Of a stretch of DNA of 64,000 nt, positions 1 to 7,537 are shown piece after piece. The stretch is from Bacteroidia bacterium (lineage in GTDB: Bacteria > Bacteroidota > Bacteroidia > Flavobacteriales > Flavobacteriaceae). The notes below the pieces were generated by a model. It did not search any database. It was not told the origin of the DNA and saw only the letters and a list, made by a program, of their open reading frames with translations. A program made the position numbers and the translations under genes. The first letter of the stretch is position 1. The number at the start of each line of letters is the position of its first letter. Location: assembly GCA_030427585.1 (NCBI GenBank), contig JAUIBW010000010.1, positions 1 through 64,000 on the forward strand, given 5' to 3'.

Positions 1-188
1 TGTCTTTTTGCGCTCATATTTCACAATTTTTGACTTCCGTAGCCCTGCTATGCAACTAAAAAATTATTTCATCTGAACACAAAACCACTATTTTTCACTT
101 AAATCAAAAAAGTTTAAACCACTTCATAATTTGCACAAGATAATATGATTAATTCTTGTTCTTTTTAGTTTAACAGTATTTTATACAT

Positions 189-734
189 CTATTTATTTGC
201 TTCGCCTAAATGAATCATAGCAAATACTGCATAATTAATCATATCCTGATAGTTTGCATCGATACCCTCGCTTATCAGCGTTTTCCCTTTATTATCCTCT
301 ATCTGTTTTACTCTAAGTAATTTCTGAATAATAAGATCTGTAAGAGAACTCACTCGTAAATCACGCCAGGCTTCTCCATAATCATGATTTTTATTCATCA
401 TTAATTCTTTGGTGATTCTAATATGCTTATCATACAACGTAACTGCCTCTTCTGAGGATAAATCGGGTTGTTCTGCAACTCCTTTCTCTAGTTGTATCAA
501 AGCCATTAAGCAATAATTAATAATTCCTATAAATTCTGAAACTTCACCCTCATTTACCTTACGCACTTCATTTTCCTGAAGGCTTCTAATTCGTTGTGCT
601 TTAATAAAAATCTGATCGGTTAAAGATGGTAATCTTAGAATTCTCCACGCGCTGCCATAATCTATCATCTTTTGTTTAAATAGATCTCGACAATTACTAA
701 TTATGGTATCATATTGTGTGGATGTATCTTGCAT
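189..734 (-). CDS. DUF1599 family protein with two internal repeats
   Basis: This 181-residue soluble protein consists of two copies of one unit of about 60-70 residues. The first copy has DYGSAWRILRLPSLTDQI near residues 25-42, and the second has DYGEAWRDLRVSSLTDLI near residues 118-135. Each copy continues into a basic helix and ends in a hydrophobic helix (INYCLMALIQL and INYAVFAMIHL). This is the pattern of DUF1599, a family I recall being linked to nucleotide modification; no activity has been shown for this protein. It is divergent from folP, from which it is separated by 160 bp. In Bacteroidota this gene is typically found close to folP. No signal peptide or membrane segment is visible. 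The ATG start at 734 fits the family length. Confidence 0.85.
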   Translation of the reverse strand: MQDTSTQYDTIISNCRDLFKQKMIDYGSAWRILRLPSLTDQIFIKAQRIRSLQENEVRKVNEGEVSEFIGIINYCLMALIQLEKGVAEQPDLSSEEAVTLYDKHIRITKELMMNKNHDYGEAWRDLRVSSLTDLIIQKLLRVKQIEDNKGKTLISEGIDANYQDMINYAVFAMIHLGEANK

Positions 735-894
735 AAAACTGTTGAATTTTGCGTAAATTTCGCTTTAATATGGGAATTAAAAAAATCATATCTCAAGTTT
801 AAAAATAAAAAACACGAAATGTGACCTCACAATTCTAATCAAAATACAGGTTTACTGCATAAAACAATAATCATAAACAAACGAAATCCCAAAA

Positions 895-1716
895 ATGACA
901 ATCAATTGTAAAGGCTCATTAATCGATTTATCTACTCCAAAAGTAATGGGTATTCTTAACCTTACTCCTGACTCTTTTTATGATGGAGGGAAATATAAAA
1001 ATGAAATCGAGATCATAAAACAGATAGAACAAATGCTTATCGAAGGTGCTTCTTTTATTGATTTAGGTGCCTATTCCTCAAGACCACAAGCAGATCATAT
1101 CTCTATTGAAGAAGAAGAAAAAAGAATCCTGCCTATAGTATCATTGTTGCTCAAAGAATTTCCTCAAATCTTATTATCTATTGACACATTTAGAAGTGAA
1201 ATTGCAAAAGTATGTATTGAAGCCGGAGCCGCATTAATTAATGATATTTCTGCCGGAAACCTAGATAAAAACATGATCCCAATAGTTGGTACATTAGGAG
1301 TTCCATACATTATGATGCATATGAAAGGAACTCCACAAACTATGAAATCATTAAATCAATATGATGATCTAATTCATGAAATGAATATATATTTTGCAGA
1401 AAAAATTGCAGAAGCAAAAAAATATGGGATAAATGATATGATTATCGACCCCGGGTTTGGTTTTGCTAAAGACACCCATCAGAATTTCGATCTTTTAAAA
1501 AACCTAAATCTCTTAGAGGTTCATAATTTACCTATACTAGCCGGGGTTTCTCGAAAATCAATGATATACAAAACACTAAATAGTACTCCGAAAGAAGCAC
1601 TAAATGGCACTACATCCCTTAACACTATCGCCTTGCTTAACGGGGCCTCTATCTTAAGAGTACACGATGTTAAAGAAGCTATAGAGTGTGTTCAGCTAGT
1701 AAGTGCTTATAGGTAA
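895..1716 (+). CDS. folP: Dihydropteroate synthase
   Basis: FolP condenses 6-hydroxymethyl-7,8-dihydropterin diphosphate with p-aminobenzoate in cytosolic folate synthesis, and it is the sulfonamide target. The 273-residue length is normal. The pterin-binding signature GILNLTPDSFYDGGK lies near residues 19-33. The second signature, IDPGFGFAKD, lies near residues 183-192, and the late GVSRKSMI near residue 218 contributes the substrate-binding Lys/Ser. The TIM-barrel SIDTFR motif is near residue 101. The ATG is preceded by an A-rich stretch without a Shine-Dalgarno sequence, as usual in this phylum. The gene is followed by a 398-bp repeat-rich gap before cdaA, so it is probably transcribed alone. 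Confidence 0.96.
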   Translation: MTINCKGSLIDLSTPKVMGILNLTPDSFYDGGKYKNEIEIIKQIEQMLIEGASFIDLGAYSSRPQADHISIEEEEKRILPIVSLLLKEFPQILLSIDTFRSEIAKVCIEAGAALINDISAGNLDKNMIPIVGTLGVPYIMMHMKGTPQTMKSLNQYDDLIHEMNIYFAEKIAEAKKYGINDMIIDPGFGFAKDTHQNFDLLKNLNLLEVHNLPILAGVSRKSMIYKTLNSTPKEALNGTTSLNTIALLNGASILRVHDVKEAIECVQLVSAYR

Positions 1717-1733
1717 ATTTAACTCAGCTACGC

Positions 1734-1763
1734 ACAGGTAGCCAGCTACCCTGGGTATTTTTT
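1734..1763 (+). terminator. Possible folP terminator
   Basis: GGTAGC (1737-1742) and GCTACC (1745-1750) form a 6-bp stem with a 2-nt loop, and a TTTTTT run follows at 1758-1763 after a short gap. The position just after folP fits a terminator. The stem is short and the T-run is not directly adjacent, so the call is weak. Confidence 0.35.
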
Positions 1764-1920
1764 GATCATCGGTATGCCAGTTACTCCTTTCACATCATAA
1801 TATCACCCCCTTGCACTATTTTTATCGACCATCGGTATACCAAATACTTTCCCCGCATAGGTATACCACACCTCTGCACTATTTTTATCGACCATCGGTA
1901 TCCTAAACACGTTCCTTGCA
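1754..1920. repeat. 63-bp tandem repeat, three diverged copies
   Basis: The motif ATCGGTAT(A/G/C)C(C/T) occurs at 1768, 1831 and 1894, exactly 63 bp apart each time. Copies 2 and 3 share a 27-bp identical block beginning TGCACTATTTTTATCGACCA (1812-1838 and 1875-1901). Copy 1 is more diverged. The palindrome GGTATACC occurs at about 1834 and 1860. Because 63 is a multiple of 3, frames on both strands stay open across the units. The minus-strand frame reads a repeated GIPMVDKNSA. Neither strand has a convincing start together with family resemblance, so it is called a noncoding repeat. Confidence 0.75.
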
Positions 1921-1961
1921 GTAGTACTATTAATCCTCGTAATATGATAAAGTGTCCTTCA

Positions 1962-1995
1962 AGACCTCACAGGTTTTTTAAGACCTGTGAGGTCT
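1962..1995. repeat. Perfect 13-bp inverted repeat (REP-like)
   Basis: AGACCTCACAGGT (1962-1974) pairs perfectly with ACCTGTGAGGTCT (1983-1995) around an 8-nt loop. From memory, palindromes of this kind recur between genes in flavobacterial genomes, so it may be a dispersed REP-like element. It is not followed by a strong T-run on either strand, so terminator function is uncertain. Confidence 0.7.
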
Positions 1996-2001
1996 AATTG
2001 G

Positions 2002-2021
2002 ATCCCGATATACATCGGGAT
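2002..2021. repeat. Perfect 8-bp inverted repeat
   Basis: ATCCCGAT (2002-2009) and ATCGGGAT (2014-2021) form a stem with a 4-nt loop, 6 bp after the larger palindrome. The pair looks like a composite intergenic element. Function is unknown. Confidence 0.6.
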
Positions 2022-2114
2022 TAGTTCAACCAGTTATTTTGAATACGCTGTTTTATACAGCTTTTCAAAACATGGTTTCGCTAATTTTTCTATTTTTACA
2101 AAAACACCTGACCT

Positions 2115-2891
2115 TTGGATTTAATAAACTTAAGAATATTAGATATACTCGACATTGTACTTGTTGCTTTCTTATTGTACTATATCTATAAGTTAGTTAA
2201 AGGTACTGCGGCTATCAATATTTTTATAGGAATAGTTATGATTTATCTGGTATGGAAACTTACACAATTCCTTGCCATGGAAATGTTGAGTAGCGTTCTA
2301 GGTGAATTTATTGGTGTAGGAATGTTTGCTTTAATTGTAGTTTTTCAGCAAGAAATACGAAAATTCCTTTTAATGATTGGTTCTACTAATTTTGGAAGAA
2401 GGCGTAAGTTTCTCAGACAATTAAAATTTATCAGAGATACACCCGAAGATAGTGTTACCAACGTTACTGCTGTTGTAACTGCCTGCAGTGAAATGGCAAA
2501 AACTCATACCGGCGCACTTATTATTATTAAAAGAAATACATCTCTGGATTTCGTTAAAACCTCTGGAGATACTATGGATATCCTTGTAAATACTCCTATA
2601 ATCGAAAGTATTTTTTATAAAAATAGTCCTCTTCATGATGGAGCTATGATTATAGAAGATAATAGCATAGTAGCCACCCGAGTCATTTTACCGGTTACTA
2701 ACAATAATAATATGCCTTTACGTTTTGGGTTAAGACATCGTGCAGCCGTAGGTATTAGCGAAAAAACTGATGCTTTAGCTCTTGTCGTAAGTGAAGAAAC
2801 CGGTAAATTATCATATATCAAAAATGGTGAATTTGTGATATTTAAAACACAAGAAGAGTTAATAGAAAAAATAAAAAGGGATTTAGTTTAA
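2115..2891 (+). CDS. cdaA: Membrane diadenylate cyclase (c-di-AMP synthase), CdaA type
   Basis: CdaA makes cyclic di-AMP from two ATP at the inner membrane; the messenger usually controls potassium and osmotic balance. The 258-residue protein has three N-terminal membrane helices (about residues 10-30, 35-57 and 63-80), a short linker and the DAC domain. The catalytic motif DGA is at residues 175-177 within SPLHDGAMII, and RHR is at residues 207-209. The start is a TTG at 2115. The nearest upstream ATG (2072) is in another frame, and MDLINLRILDILDIVL matches the usual N-terminus of the family. The last base of the stop codon overlaps the ATG of the next gene, so the two are translationally coupled. 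The regulators CdaR and GlmM are not adjacent. Confidence 0.93.
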   Translation: MDLINLRILDILDIVLVAFLLYYIYKLVKGTAAINIFIGIVMIYLVWKLTQFLAMEMLSSVLGEFIGVGMFALIVVFQQEIRKFLLMIGSTNFGRRRKFLRQLKFIRDTPEDSVTNVTAVVTACSEMAKTHTGALIIIKRNTSLDFVKTSGDTMDILVNTPIIESIFYKNSPLHDGAMIIEDNSIVATRVILPVTNNNNMPLRFGLRHRAAVGISEKTDALALVVSEETGKLSYIKNGEFVIFKTQEELIEKIKRDLV

Positions 2892-3673
2892 TGAATGATT
2901 TAATTAATATTACTAATTGCAAAAATTGTGGACAACAAGTCGAAAGTCATAATTTTTGTCCTGATTGCGGTGCAAAAAAGATTACAAAACGAATTACTTT
3001 TAAAAATCTGATTTCAGAATTTGTTGACCGTTTTCTTAATTTGGATAATTCATTCATTAAAACATTTACTCATTTATTTACAAAGCCAGAAGAAGTAATC
3101 GATGGCTATATCCATGGACTTAGAAAACGGTATGTAAATGCTTTTGGATATTTTGCTATTACCATAACAATTACAGGGTTTTATTCTTTTATAGTAAAAG
3201 ATAGGTTAAAGGAAATTATGTCATTTGGTGATTTTTCTGAACAACAAGCTGAAATACAGAGTTCAGTTTTTGATACTACTCTTCAGTATCAGTCTATACT
3301 AAGTTTTTTAATGATTCCTATACTTGCTTTATTATCCCGACTGGTTTTTTTGAATTATAAAAAATATAATTTAACAGAGCATTTTGTAATCTACCTATAT
3401 GGCTATTCTCATATTGTAGGGGTCATGGCATTCGTTTTACTACCATTAACATTTATGGTAGATAGTTTCATGATAGTAGGCTTAGTACAGTTCCCTGTAT
3501 ACATAATTTATATGGCCTATGTATTAAAGAGGCTTTATGAAATAAGTTTGAAGAAAATCCTGATCAAAACACTATTATTTCTTATCTACGGAGGAATACT
3601 GTATTTCATTATCATAATCATAAGTGTTATATTTATGATAATGTCCGGAAGAATAGAAATCCCTACTAAATAA
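2891..3673 (+). CDS. DUF3667 zinc-ribbon membrane protein
   Basis: This 260-residue protein starts with a four-cysteine zinc ribbon (C10, C13, C23, C26; NCKNCG and FCPDCG). A conserved cytoplasmic segment follows (RITFKNLISEF, then SFIKTFTHLFTKPEEVIDGYI near residues 55-75). Several membrane helices fill the rest, at about residues 85-105, 135-150, 165-195 and 228-253. This is the layout of DUF3667, a family of unknown role common in Bacteroidota. Its ATG overlaps the cdaA stop by one base (TAATG), which points to co-expression and perhaps a link to c-di-AMP or membrane physiology; that link is inference. It converges on the ABC transporter gene with only 14 bp between them. Confidence 0.85.
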   Translation: MNDLINITNCKNCGQQVESHNFCPDCGAKKITKRITFKNLISEFVDRFLNLDNSFIKTFTHLFTKPEEVIDGYIHGLRKRYVNAFGYFAITITITGFYSFIVKDRLKEIMSFGDFSEQQAEIQSSVFDTTLQYQSILSFLMIPILALLSRLVFLNYKKYNLTEHFVIYLYGYSHIVGVMAFVLLPLTFMVDSFMIVGLVQFPVYIIYMAYVLKRLYEISLKKILIKTLLFLIYGGILYFIIIIISVIFMIMSGRIEIPTK

Positions 3674-3687
3674 AAATAACAAACTGC

Positions 3688-5451
3688 TTATTCTGTTGCA
3701 TCTGCGAATTGTACTTCGTATAAATTTCTGTAATATCCATTTTCAATTTGGAGTAATTCATTATGATTACCCTGTTCTACAATCCTACCTTGATCCATTA
3801 CAATAATTTTATCTGCTTTTTTAATGGTCGCTAATCGATGGGCAATAACAATAGAGGTCCTTCCTTTGGTAATTTTGTTTGTTGCGTTTTGAATCAATTG
3901 TTCACTATACGAATCTATAGATGATGTAGCTTCATCTAACACCAAAATACCTGGATTAGTAACATAAGCTCTTAAAAAAGAAATAAGCTGCCGTTGTCCC
4001 GAAGAAAGCATAGCTCCTCTTTCTTTTACATTATAATGGTACCCATCTGGAAGGTTCATAATAAAATCATGAATTCCTATCTCTTTTGCAGCTTGATGAA
4101 CTTGTTCTTCCAGAATCTCTTCATTATTTAAAGTAATATTATTAAGAATCGTATCTGCAAATAAAAACACATCCTGAAGTACCACTGCAATATGGTTTCG
4201 TAATGATTGCAACTCAATAGTTTTAATATCAATATCATCGATAGAAATCACTCCCTCATCTATTTCATAAAACCTGCTAAGTAAATTAATAATAGTAGAT
4301 TTTCCCGCTCCTGTTGCTCCTACTATTGCTACAGTCTCCCCTACTTCAACATTAAAAGAGATTCCTTTTAATACTTCTTCATTTTCGACATAACTAAACC
4401 GTACCTCATTAAATGTAATTTTACCTTTTATCTTTTCTAATGACTGCTCACCACCATTCTCAATTTTAGAATCTGTATCCAGAATGGCAAACACACGATT
4501 AGCAGCTACCATTCCCATCTGCAATGTATTGAATTTATCTGCTATCTGCCGTAAGGGTCTAAACAAAATTTGAGAGAGCTGGATAAATGCAATAACCAAT
4601 CCCAAAGTGATCTCATCTCCTTGTGCAGCTTTTAATCCTCCAAACCAAACGATCAACCCAATGGTTATAGAGCTAGACATCTCTGCAATAGGGAAAAATA
4701 TAGAGTTATACCAAACCGTTTTTATCCAACCTTTTTTATGTTTTTCATTAATTTCTTTAAAATTAGCGTACTCAGTTTCTTCTCTTGTAAACAATTGAAC
4801 AATCTTCATTCCGGTAATTCGTTCCTGTACAAATGAATTAAGATTAGAAACCTGGGTTCTTACTTCCTCAAAAGCTACTTTCATTTTTTGCTGAAAAATT
4901 CGTGTCGCATAGACCACTAGAGGTAACACAACAAATACCAGTAATGCAAGTTGCCAACTCTGGTAAAGCATATAGCATAAAATTGCTAGCATCTTTAACA
5001 GATCACTTATAATCATAAACAATCCCTGGCTAAAAATACTGGCAATAGTTTCGATATCACTTACAGCCCGAGTCACCAATCTACCTACAGCAGACTGATC
5101 ATAATATTGTTTTTTAAAGCCAAGCATATGTTCAAACAGTTTCACTCTAATATCCCGAATTACTTCTTGGCCTAACCAATTTGCAAAATAAATGAATAAA
5201 AATTGAGTGATTACATCCAGAAACAAAACCCCCAACATTAGACAAATAAAATAAATCAATAATTCGCCATCTTTAGGAATAATAGTCCTATCGATTGTCT
5301 CTCTAAGCAAATAAGGATTAACAATAGACAAGATAGCCAACAAAATAGCCGAAAAACCTACAAAATAAAAAGTTAACCGGTAAGGATTAGTATATGTAAT
5401 CAACCGCCTAAAAAGTTTAAAATCAAAAGCTTTACCACTCTTTTCTGCCAT
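3688..5451 (-). CDS. ABC exporter, fused permease and ATPase (MsbA/MdlB type)
   Basis: This is a 587-residue half-transporter with an N-terminal six-helix ABC exporter domain (about residues 1-320) and a C-terminal ATPase. Walker A is GATGAGKST near residue 381, the signature is LSSGQRQLISF near residue 483, Walker B is ILVLDEATSSID near residue 504, and the H-loop is IAHRLAT. It probably works as a dimer moving lipid or a hydrophobic drug outward, but the substrate cannot be read from sequence. The ORF begins inside the 3' end of truA (20-bp overlap), so the two form one operon with truA first. The length is typical and no residue appears missing. Confidence 0.9.
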   Translation of the reverse strand: MAEKSGKAFDFKLFRRLITYTNPYRLTFYFVGFSAILLAILSIVNPYLLRETIDRTIIPKDGELLIYFICLMLGVLFLDVITQFLFIYFANWLGQEVIRDIRVKLFEHMLGFKKQYYDQSAVGRLVTRAVSDIETIASIFSQGLFMIISDLLKMLAILCYMLYQSWQLALLVFVVLPLVVYATRIFQQKMKVAFEEVRTQVSNLNSFVQERITGMKIVQLFTREETEYANFKEINEKHKKGWIKTVWYNSIFFPIAEMSSSITIGLIVWFGGLKAAQGDEITLGLVIAFIQLSQILFRPLRQIADKFNTLQMGMVAANRVFAILDTDSKIENGGEQSLEKIKGKITFNEVRFSYVENEEVLKGISFNVEVGETVAIVGATGAGKSTIINLLSRFYEIDEGVISIDDIDIKTIELQSLRNHIAVVLQDVFLFADTILNNITLNNEEILEEQVHQAAKEIGIHDFIMNLPDGYHYNVKERGAMLSSGQRQLISFLRAYVTNPGILVLDEATSSIDSYSEQLIQNATNKITKGRTSIVIAHRLATIKKADKIIVMDQGRIVEQGNHNELLQIENGYYRNLYEVQFADATE

Positions 5452-6196
5452 CTATATTATATATATTATTAGGGTATTCTACAGCTGTTAAGTAAAGCCC
5501 ATGAGCAGGAACTGAATATCCCGCCTGACTGCGATCTTCACTTTTAATAATAGCAATTAAATCCTCTTTATTTAATTTATGTTCTCCAATCTCGATAAGT
5601 GTTCCCACAATTGCTCTAACCATATTTCTAAGAAAACGATTGGCCGAAATCTTAAAAACTAATTGATTACCATGATTTTCCCAGATTGCATTTGTGATTG
5701 TACAATTATACGTCTTTACATCGGTTTTGGACTTACTAAAGCATTTAAAATTAGTATAGTTTAACAGTAATTTAGCAGCTTCATTCATTAAATCCAAATC
5801 CAATGGTTTTTTAAAATAATAAGATTTACAAATACTAAAAGGGTCTTTTATTAATGTAATATGATATTCATACGACCTACTTACTGCATCAAACCGAGCA
5901 TGAGCATTTTCTTGTACACGTCGTATATTCTGAATTGCAATTTCTGTAGGTAAAATTGCATTAAGTTTATATTTAAATTGATCTATATCTAATATACCTC
6001 TACAATCAAAATGAGCCATAATTTGTTTTGCATGAACACCAGCATCTGTTCTTCCTGCTCCAATCACATCAGTTTTATCTCGTAAAATAGTAGATAACGA
6101 ATCCTCAAGAACTTCCTGCACAGAAATTGCATTAGGTTGTCGTTGCCATCCATGATATGAAGTTCCGTTATATGAAAGTTCTAAAAAATATTTCAT
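5432..6196 (-). CDS. truA: tRNA pseudouridine(38-40) synthase TruA
   Basis: TruA isomerises uridines 38-40 in the anticodon arm of tRNAs. The catalytic aspartate is in GAGRTDAGVHA, about 50 residues from the start. The YNGTSYHGWQRQ motif opens the protein, and RNMVRAIVG lies near the C-terminus. An in-frame ATG at 6220 would add eight residues; the ATG at 6196 is preferred because family members begin with MKYFLELSYNG or similar. The last 20 bp overlap the ABC exporter gene, which indicates coupling. A -7 type motif at 6289-6296 lies about 90 bp upstream of the start. Confidence 0.95.
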   Translation of the reverse strand: MKYFLELSYNGTSYHGWQRQPNAISVQEVLEDSLSTILRDKTDVIGAGRTDAGVHAKQIMAHFDCRGILDIDQFKYKLNAILPTEIAIQNIRRVQENAHARFDAVSRSYEYHITLIKDPFSICKSYYFKKPLDLDLMNEAAKLLLNYTNFKCFSKSKTDVKTYNCTITNAIWENHGNQLVFKISANRFLRNMVRAIVGTLIEIGEHKLNKEDLIAIIKSEDRSQAGYSVPAHGLYLTAVEYPNNIYNIDGRKEW

Positions 6197-6288
6197 TCTA
6201 CTTGCATTTATTATTTTCAATACAATTTATTTGCTTAGAGTCTATAACTTATTTTAACAATATTATATTTTTGTATAAAAACTAAGCG

Positions 6289-6296
6289 CAAATATA
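6289..6296 (-). promoter_or_regulatory. Possible truA promoter -7 element
   Basis: Read on the minus strand this is TATATTTG, a full match to the Bacteroidota -7 consensus TAnnTTTG. No clear TTTG is seen at the expected -33 distance, so only the -7 half is supported. Transcription would begin near 6283, about 85 bp before truA. Confidence 0.4.
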
Positions 6297-6374
6297 CTTT
6301 ATAAAACAGAGATAGGAGTTATGGTTTAGTTCCTGTTTTTCTATTGTACAATAACTCAATTTTATTATTCAATT

Positions 6375-6869
6375 TTGAAAAAAATACTTCTACTTAGCGA
6401 TACCCATAGTTATATTGATTCTCGCATATTGCATTACGTTAATGAAGCCGACGAAATTTGGCATGCTGGAGATATCGGTGATCTTGAAGTGACTAATGCT
6501 ATCGAAGCTTTAAAACCTCTTAGGGCTGTTTATGGAAATATAGATGATGATAAAGCCCGTGCCACCTATCCCTTACACCAAAGGTTTATTTGTGAAGAGG
6601 TCTCTGTATGGATCACTCATATAGGAGGGTATCCTCCCAAATACAATATAAACACCCGAGATGAGATTAAATCAAATCCTCCTCAATTATTTATCTGTGG
6701 TCATTCGCATATTCTAAAAGTAATACCCGATAAAAAAAACGGAGTCTTACATATGAATCCTGGTGCGGCAGGCAAACATGGGTTTCACAAAGTAAGAACA
6801 ATGCTCAGGTTTACACTCAATGCCGGTAATATCGCTAATCTGGAAGTAATAGAATTAGGAAAAAAATAA
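6375..6869 (+). CDS. YfcE/MJ0936-type metallophosphoesterase
   Basis: This is a 164-residue cytosolic calcineurin-like phosphoesterase, and all metal-binding motifs are visible in order: SDTH near residue 8, AGDIGD near residue 32, YGNIDDD near residue 54, THIGG near residue 77 and CGHSH near residue 105. Relatives hydrolyse phosphodiester substrates in vitro, but their biological substrate is generally unknown. The start is TTG at 6375, giving MKKILLLSDTHSY, the standard family N-terminus; no in-frame ATG gives a better fit. A strong terminator begins at the stop codon. It is divergent from truA, with a 178-bp shared regulatory gap. Confidence 0.9.
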   Translation: MKKILLLSDTHSYIDSRILHYVNEADEIWHAGDIGDLEVTNAIEALKPLRAVYGNIDDDKARATYPLHQRFICEEVSVWITHIGGYPPKYNINTRDEIKSNPPQLFICGHSHILKVIPDKKNGVLHMNPGAAGKHGFHKVRTMLRFTLNAGNIANLEVIELGKK

Positions 6870-6897
6870 AACCCGGAGTTGGCATACTCCGGGTTTT
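6868..6897 (+). terminator. Intrinsic terminator
   Basis: AAAACCCGGAGT (6868-6879) pairs with ACTCCGGGTTTT (6886-6897) over a 6-nt loop. The A-tract/T-tract ends make it usable from both sides, which suits the phosphoesterase gene and the converging DUF4293 gene. Confidence 0.85.
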
Positions 6898-6926
6898 AAC
6901 GCACTAATACTACTAAGATTTTAGGT

Positions 6927-7337
6927 TTATCGCAATCGGTCTACAGATTTTACAAGATTCTCATCCTTCTTAATAGCCTTATTGGCCATTACTAATAAAA
7001 CGATAGAAATAACAGGAATGATCATCCCAATACCTTTCTCTGAAACCTGAGTTTCTCCAGATACCGTTAGTGACCAATAAACAAATACTCCTAGTAAAAT
7101 AAAGTTTAATAAGATATTGATACGCCCCAGTACAAATTGAAGCTTTCTATTTTTAAATAAAAAAATCGAAATCAGAGATAAAACCGCTGATCCCAAAAAC
7201 ATCCCTAAAAGAAATAGTTCTCCTTTAGCATAAAGTGCTACACCATTAGCATCTACCCCATAAGGTAAATACATACAAAGCCCCCCAGAAACTGCAGCAG
7301 CTAACAAAAGATATATGGTTTGAATTCGTTGTAACAT
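6927..7337 (-). CDS. DUF4293 four-helix membrane protein
   Basis: The 136-residue protein begins MLQRIQTIYLLLAAAVSGG, the N-terminus characteristic of DUF4293. It holds four hydrophobic helices at about residues 5-25, 40-60, 68-90 and 100-120, followed by a charged tail. The role is unknown. An upstream in-frame start at 7361 would add MLFSKEKI; the ATG at 7337 fits the family better. It is divergent from rho, an arrangement I recall as common in Flavobacteriia, but nothing here shows a functional link. Confidence 0.85.
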   Translation of the reverse strand: MLQRIQTIYLLLAAAVSGGLCMYLPYGVDANGVALYAKGELFLLGMFLGSAVLSLISIFLFKNRKLQFVLGRINILLNFILLGVFVYWSLTVSGETQVSEKGIGMIIPVISIVLLVMANKAIKKDENLVKSVDRLR

Positions 7338-7386
7338 TATTTTTTCCTTAGAGAAAAGCAAAAATAAGAGTTTCTTTTTATAAATA

Positions 7387-7420
7387 TGTGTAAAAAATTA
7401 AAAATAAAGTCGTATACTTG
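7387..7420 (+). promoter_or_regulatory. Possible rho promoter
   Basis: TATACTTG (7413-7420) matches TAnnTTTG at all but one position. TGTG (7387-7390) lies 22 bp upstream at the -33 position as a poor match to TTTG. Transcription would begin near 7427 and leave a leader of about 110 nt. Confidence 0.35.
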
Positions 7421-7433
7421 CAGCACAAAACCT

Positions 7434-7456
7434 GTAACCTTCTCAACTAAGGTTAC
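7434..7456 (+). promoter_or_regulatory. Hairpin in the rho leader
   Basis: GTAACCTT (7434-7441) and AAGGTTAC (7449-7456) form a perfect 8-bp stem with a 7-nt loop between the candidate promoter and the rho start. There is no T-run directly after it. rho is commonly autoregulated in bacteria, so a leader structure could matter, but this is inference. Confidence 0.4.
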
Positions 7457-7537
7457 TTACCTTCGAAAATAAAATTTTCCTAGATTTCTTCTTTAGAAAA
7501 TTTATACCTAAAACGTAAAATTATATAACACATATAA

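Larger units (their letters stand above)
1717..2114. other. 398-bp gap between folP and cdaA, filled with repeats
   Basis: No gene is supported here. The gap holds, in order, a weak hairpin with a T-run, three diverged copies of a 63-bp tandem repeat, and two perfect inverted repeats. Each is listed separately. The TTG start of cdaA follows about 95 bp after the last inverted repeat. Confidence 0.7.

Noticed and set aside
1..188. Possible partial gene at the window's left edge
   Set aside because: No frame continues from the edge with coding character; it looks like AT-rich intergenic sequence downstream of the DUF1599 gene.
1713..1998. Possible 95-codon plus-strand gene through the 63-bp repeat
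   Set aside because: There is no in-frame start codon near the beginning, and the frame stays open mainly because the period is a multiple of three. Kept only as a finding on the repeat.
2072..2114. Upstream ATG as a start for cdaA
   Set aside because: The ATG is in a different frame from the gene. The TTG at 2115 gives the normal N-terminus.
6197..6220. Eight-residue N-terminal extension of TruA
   Set aside because: Homologues begin at the motif starting at 6196, and the extension has no conserved residues.
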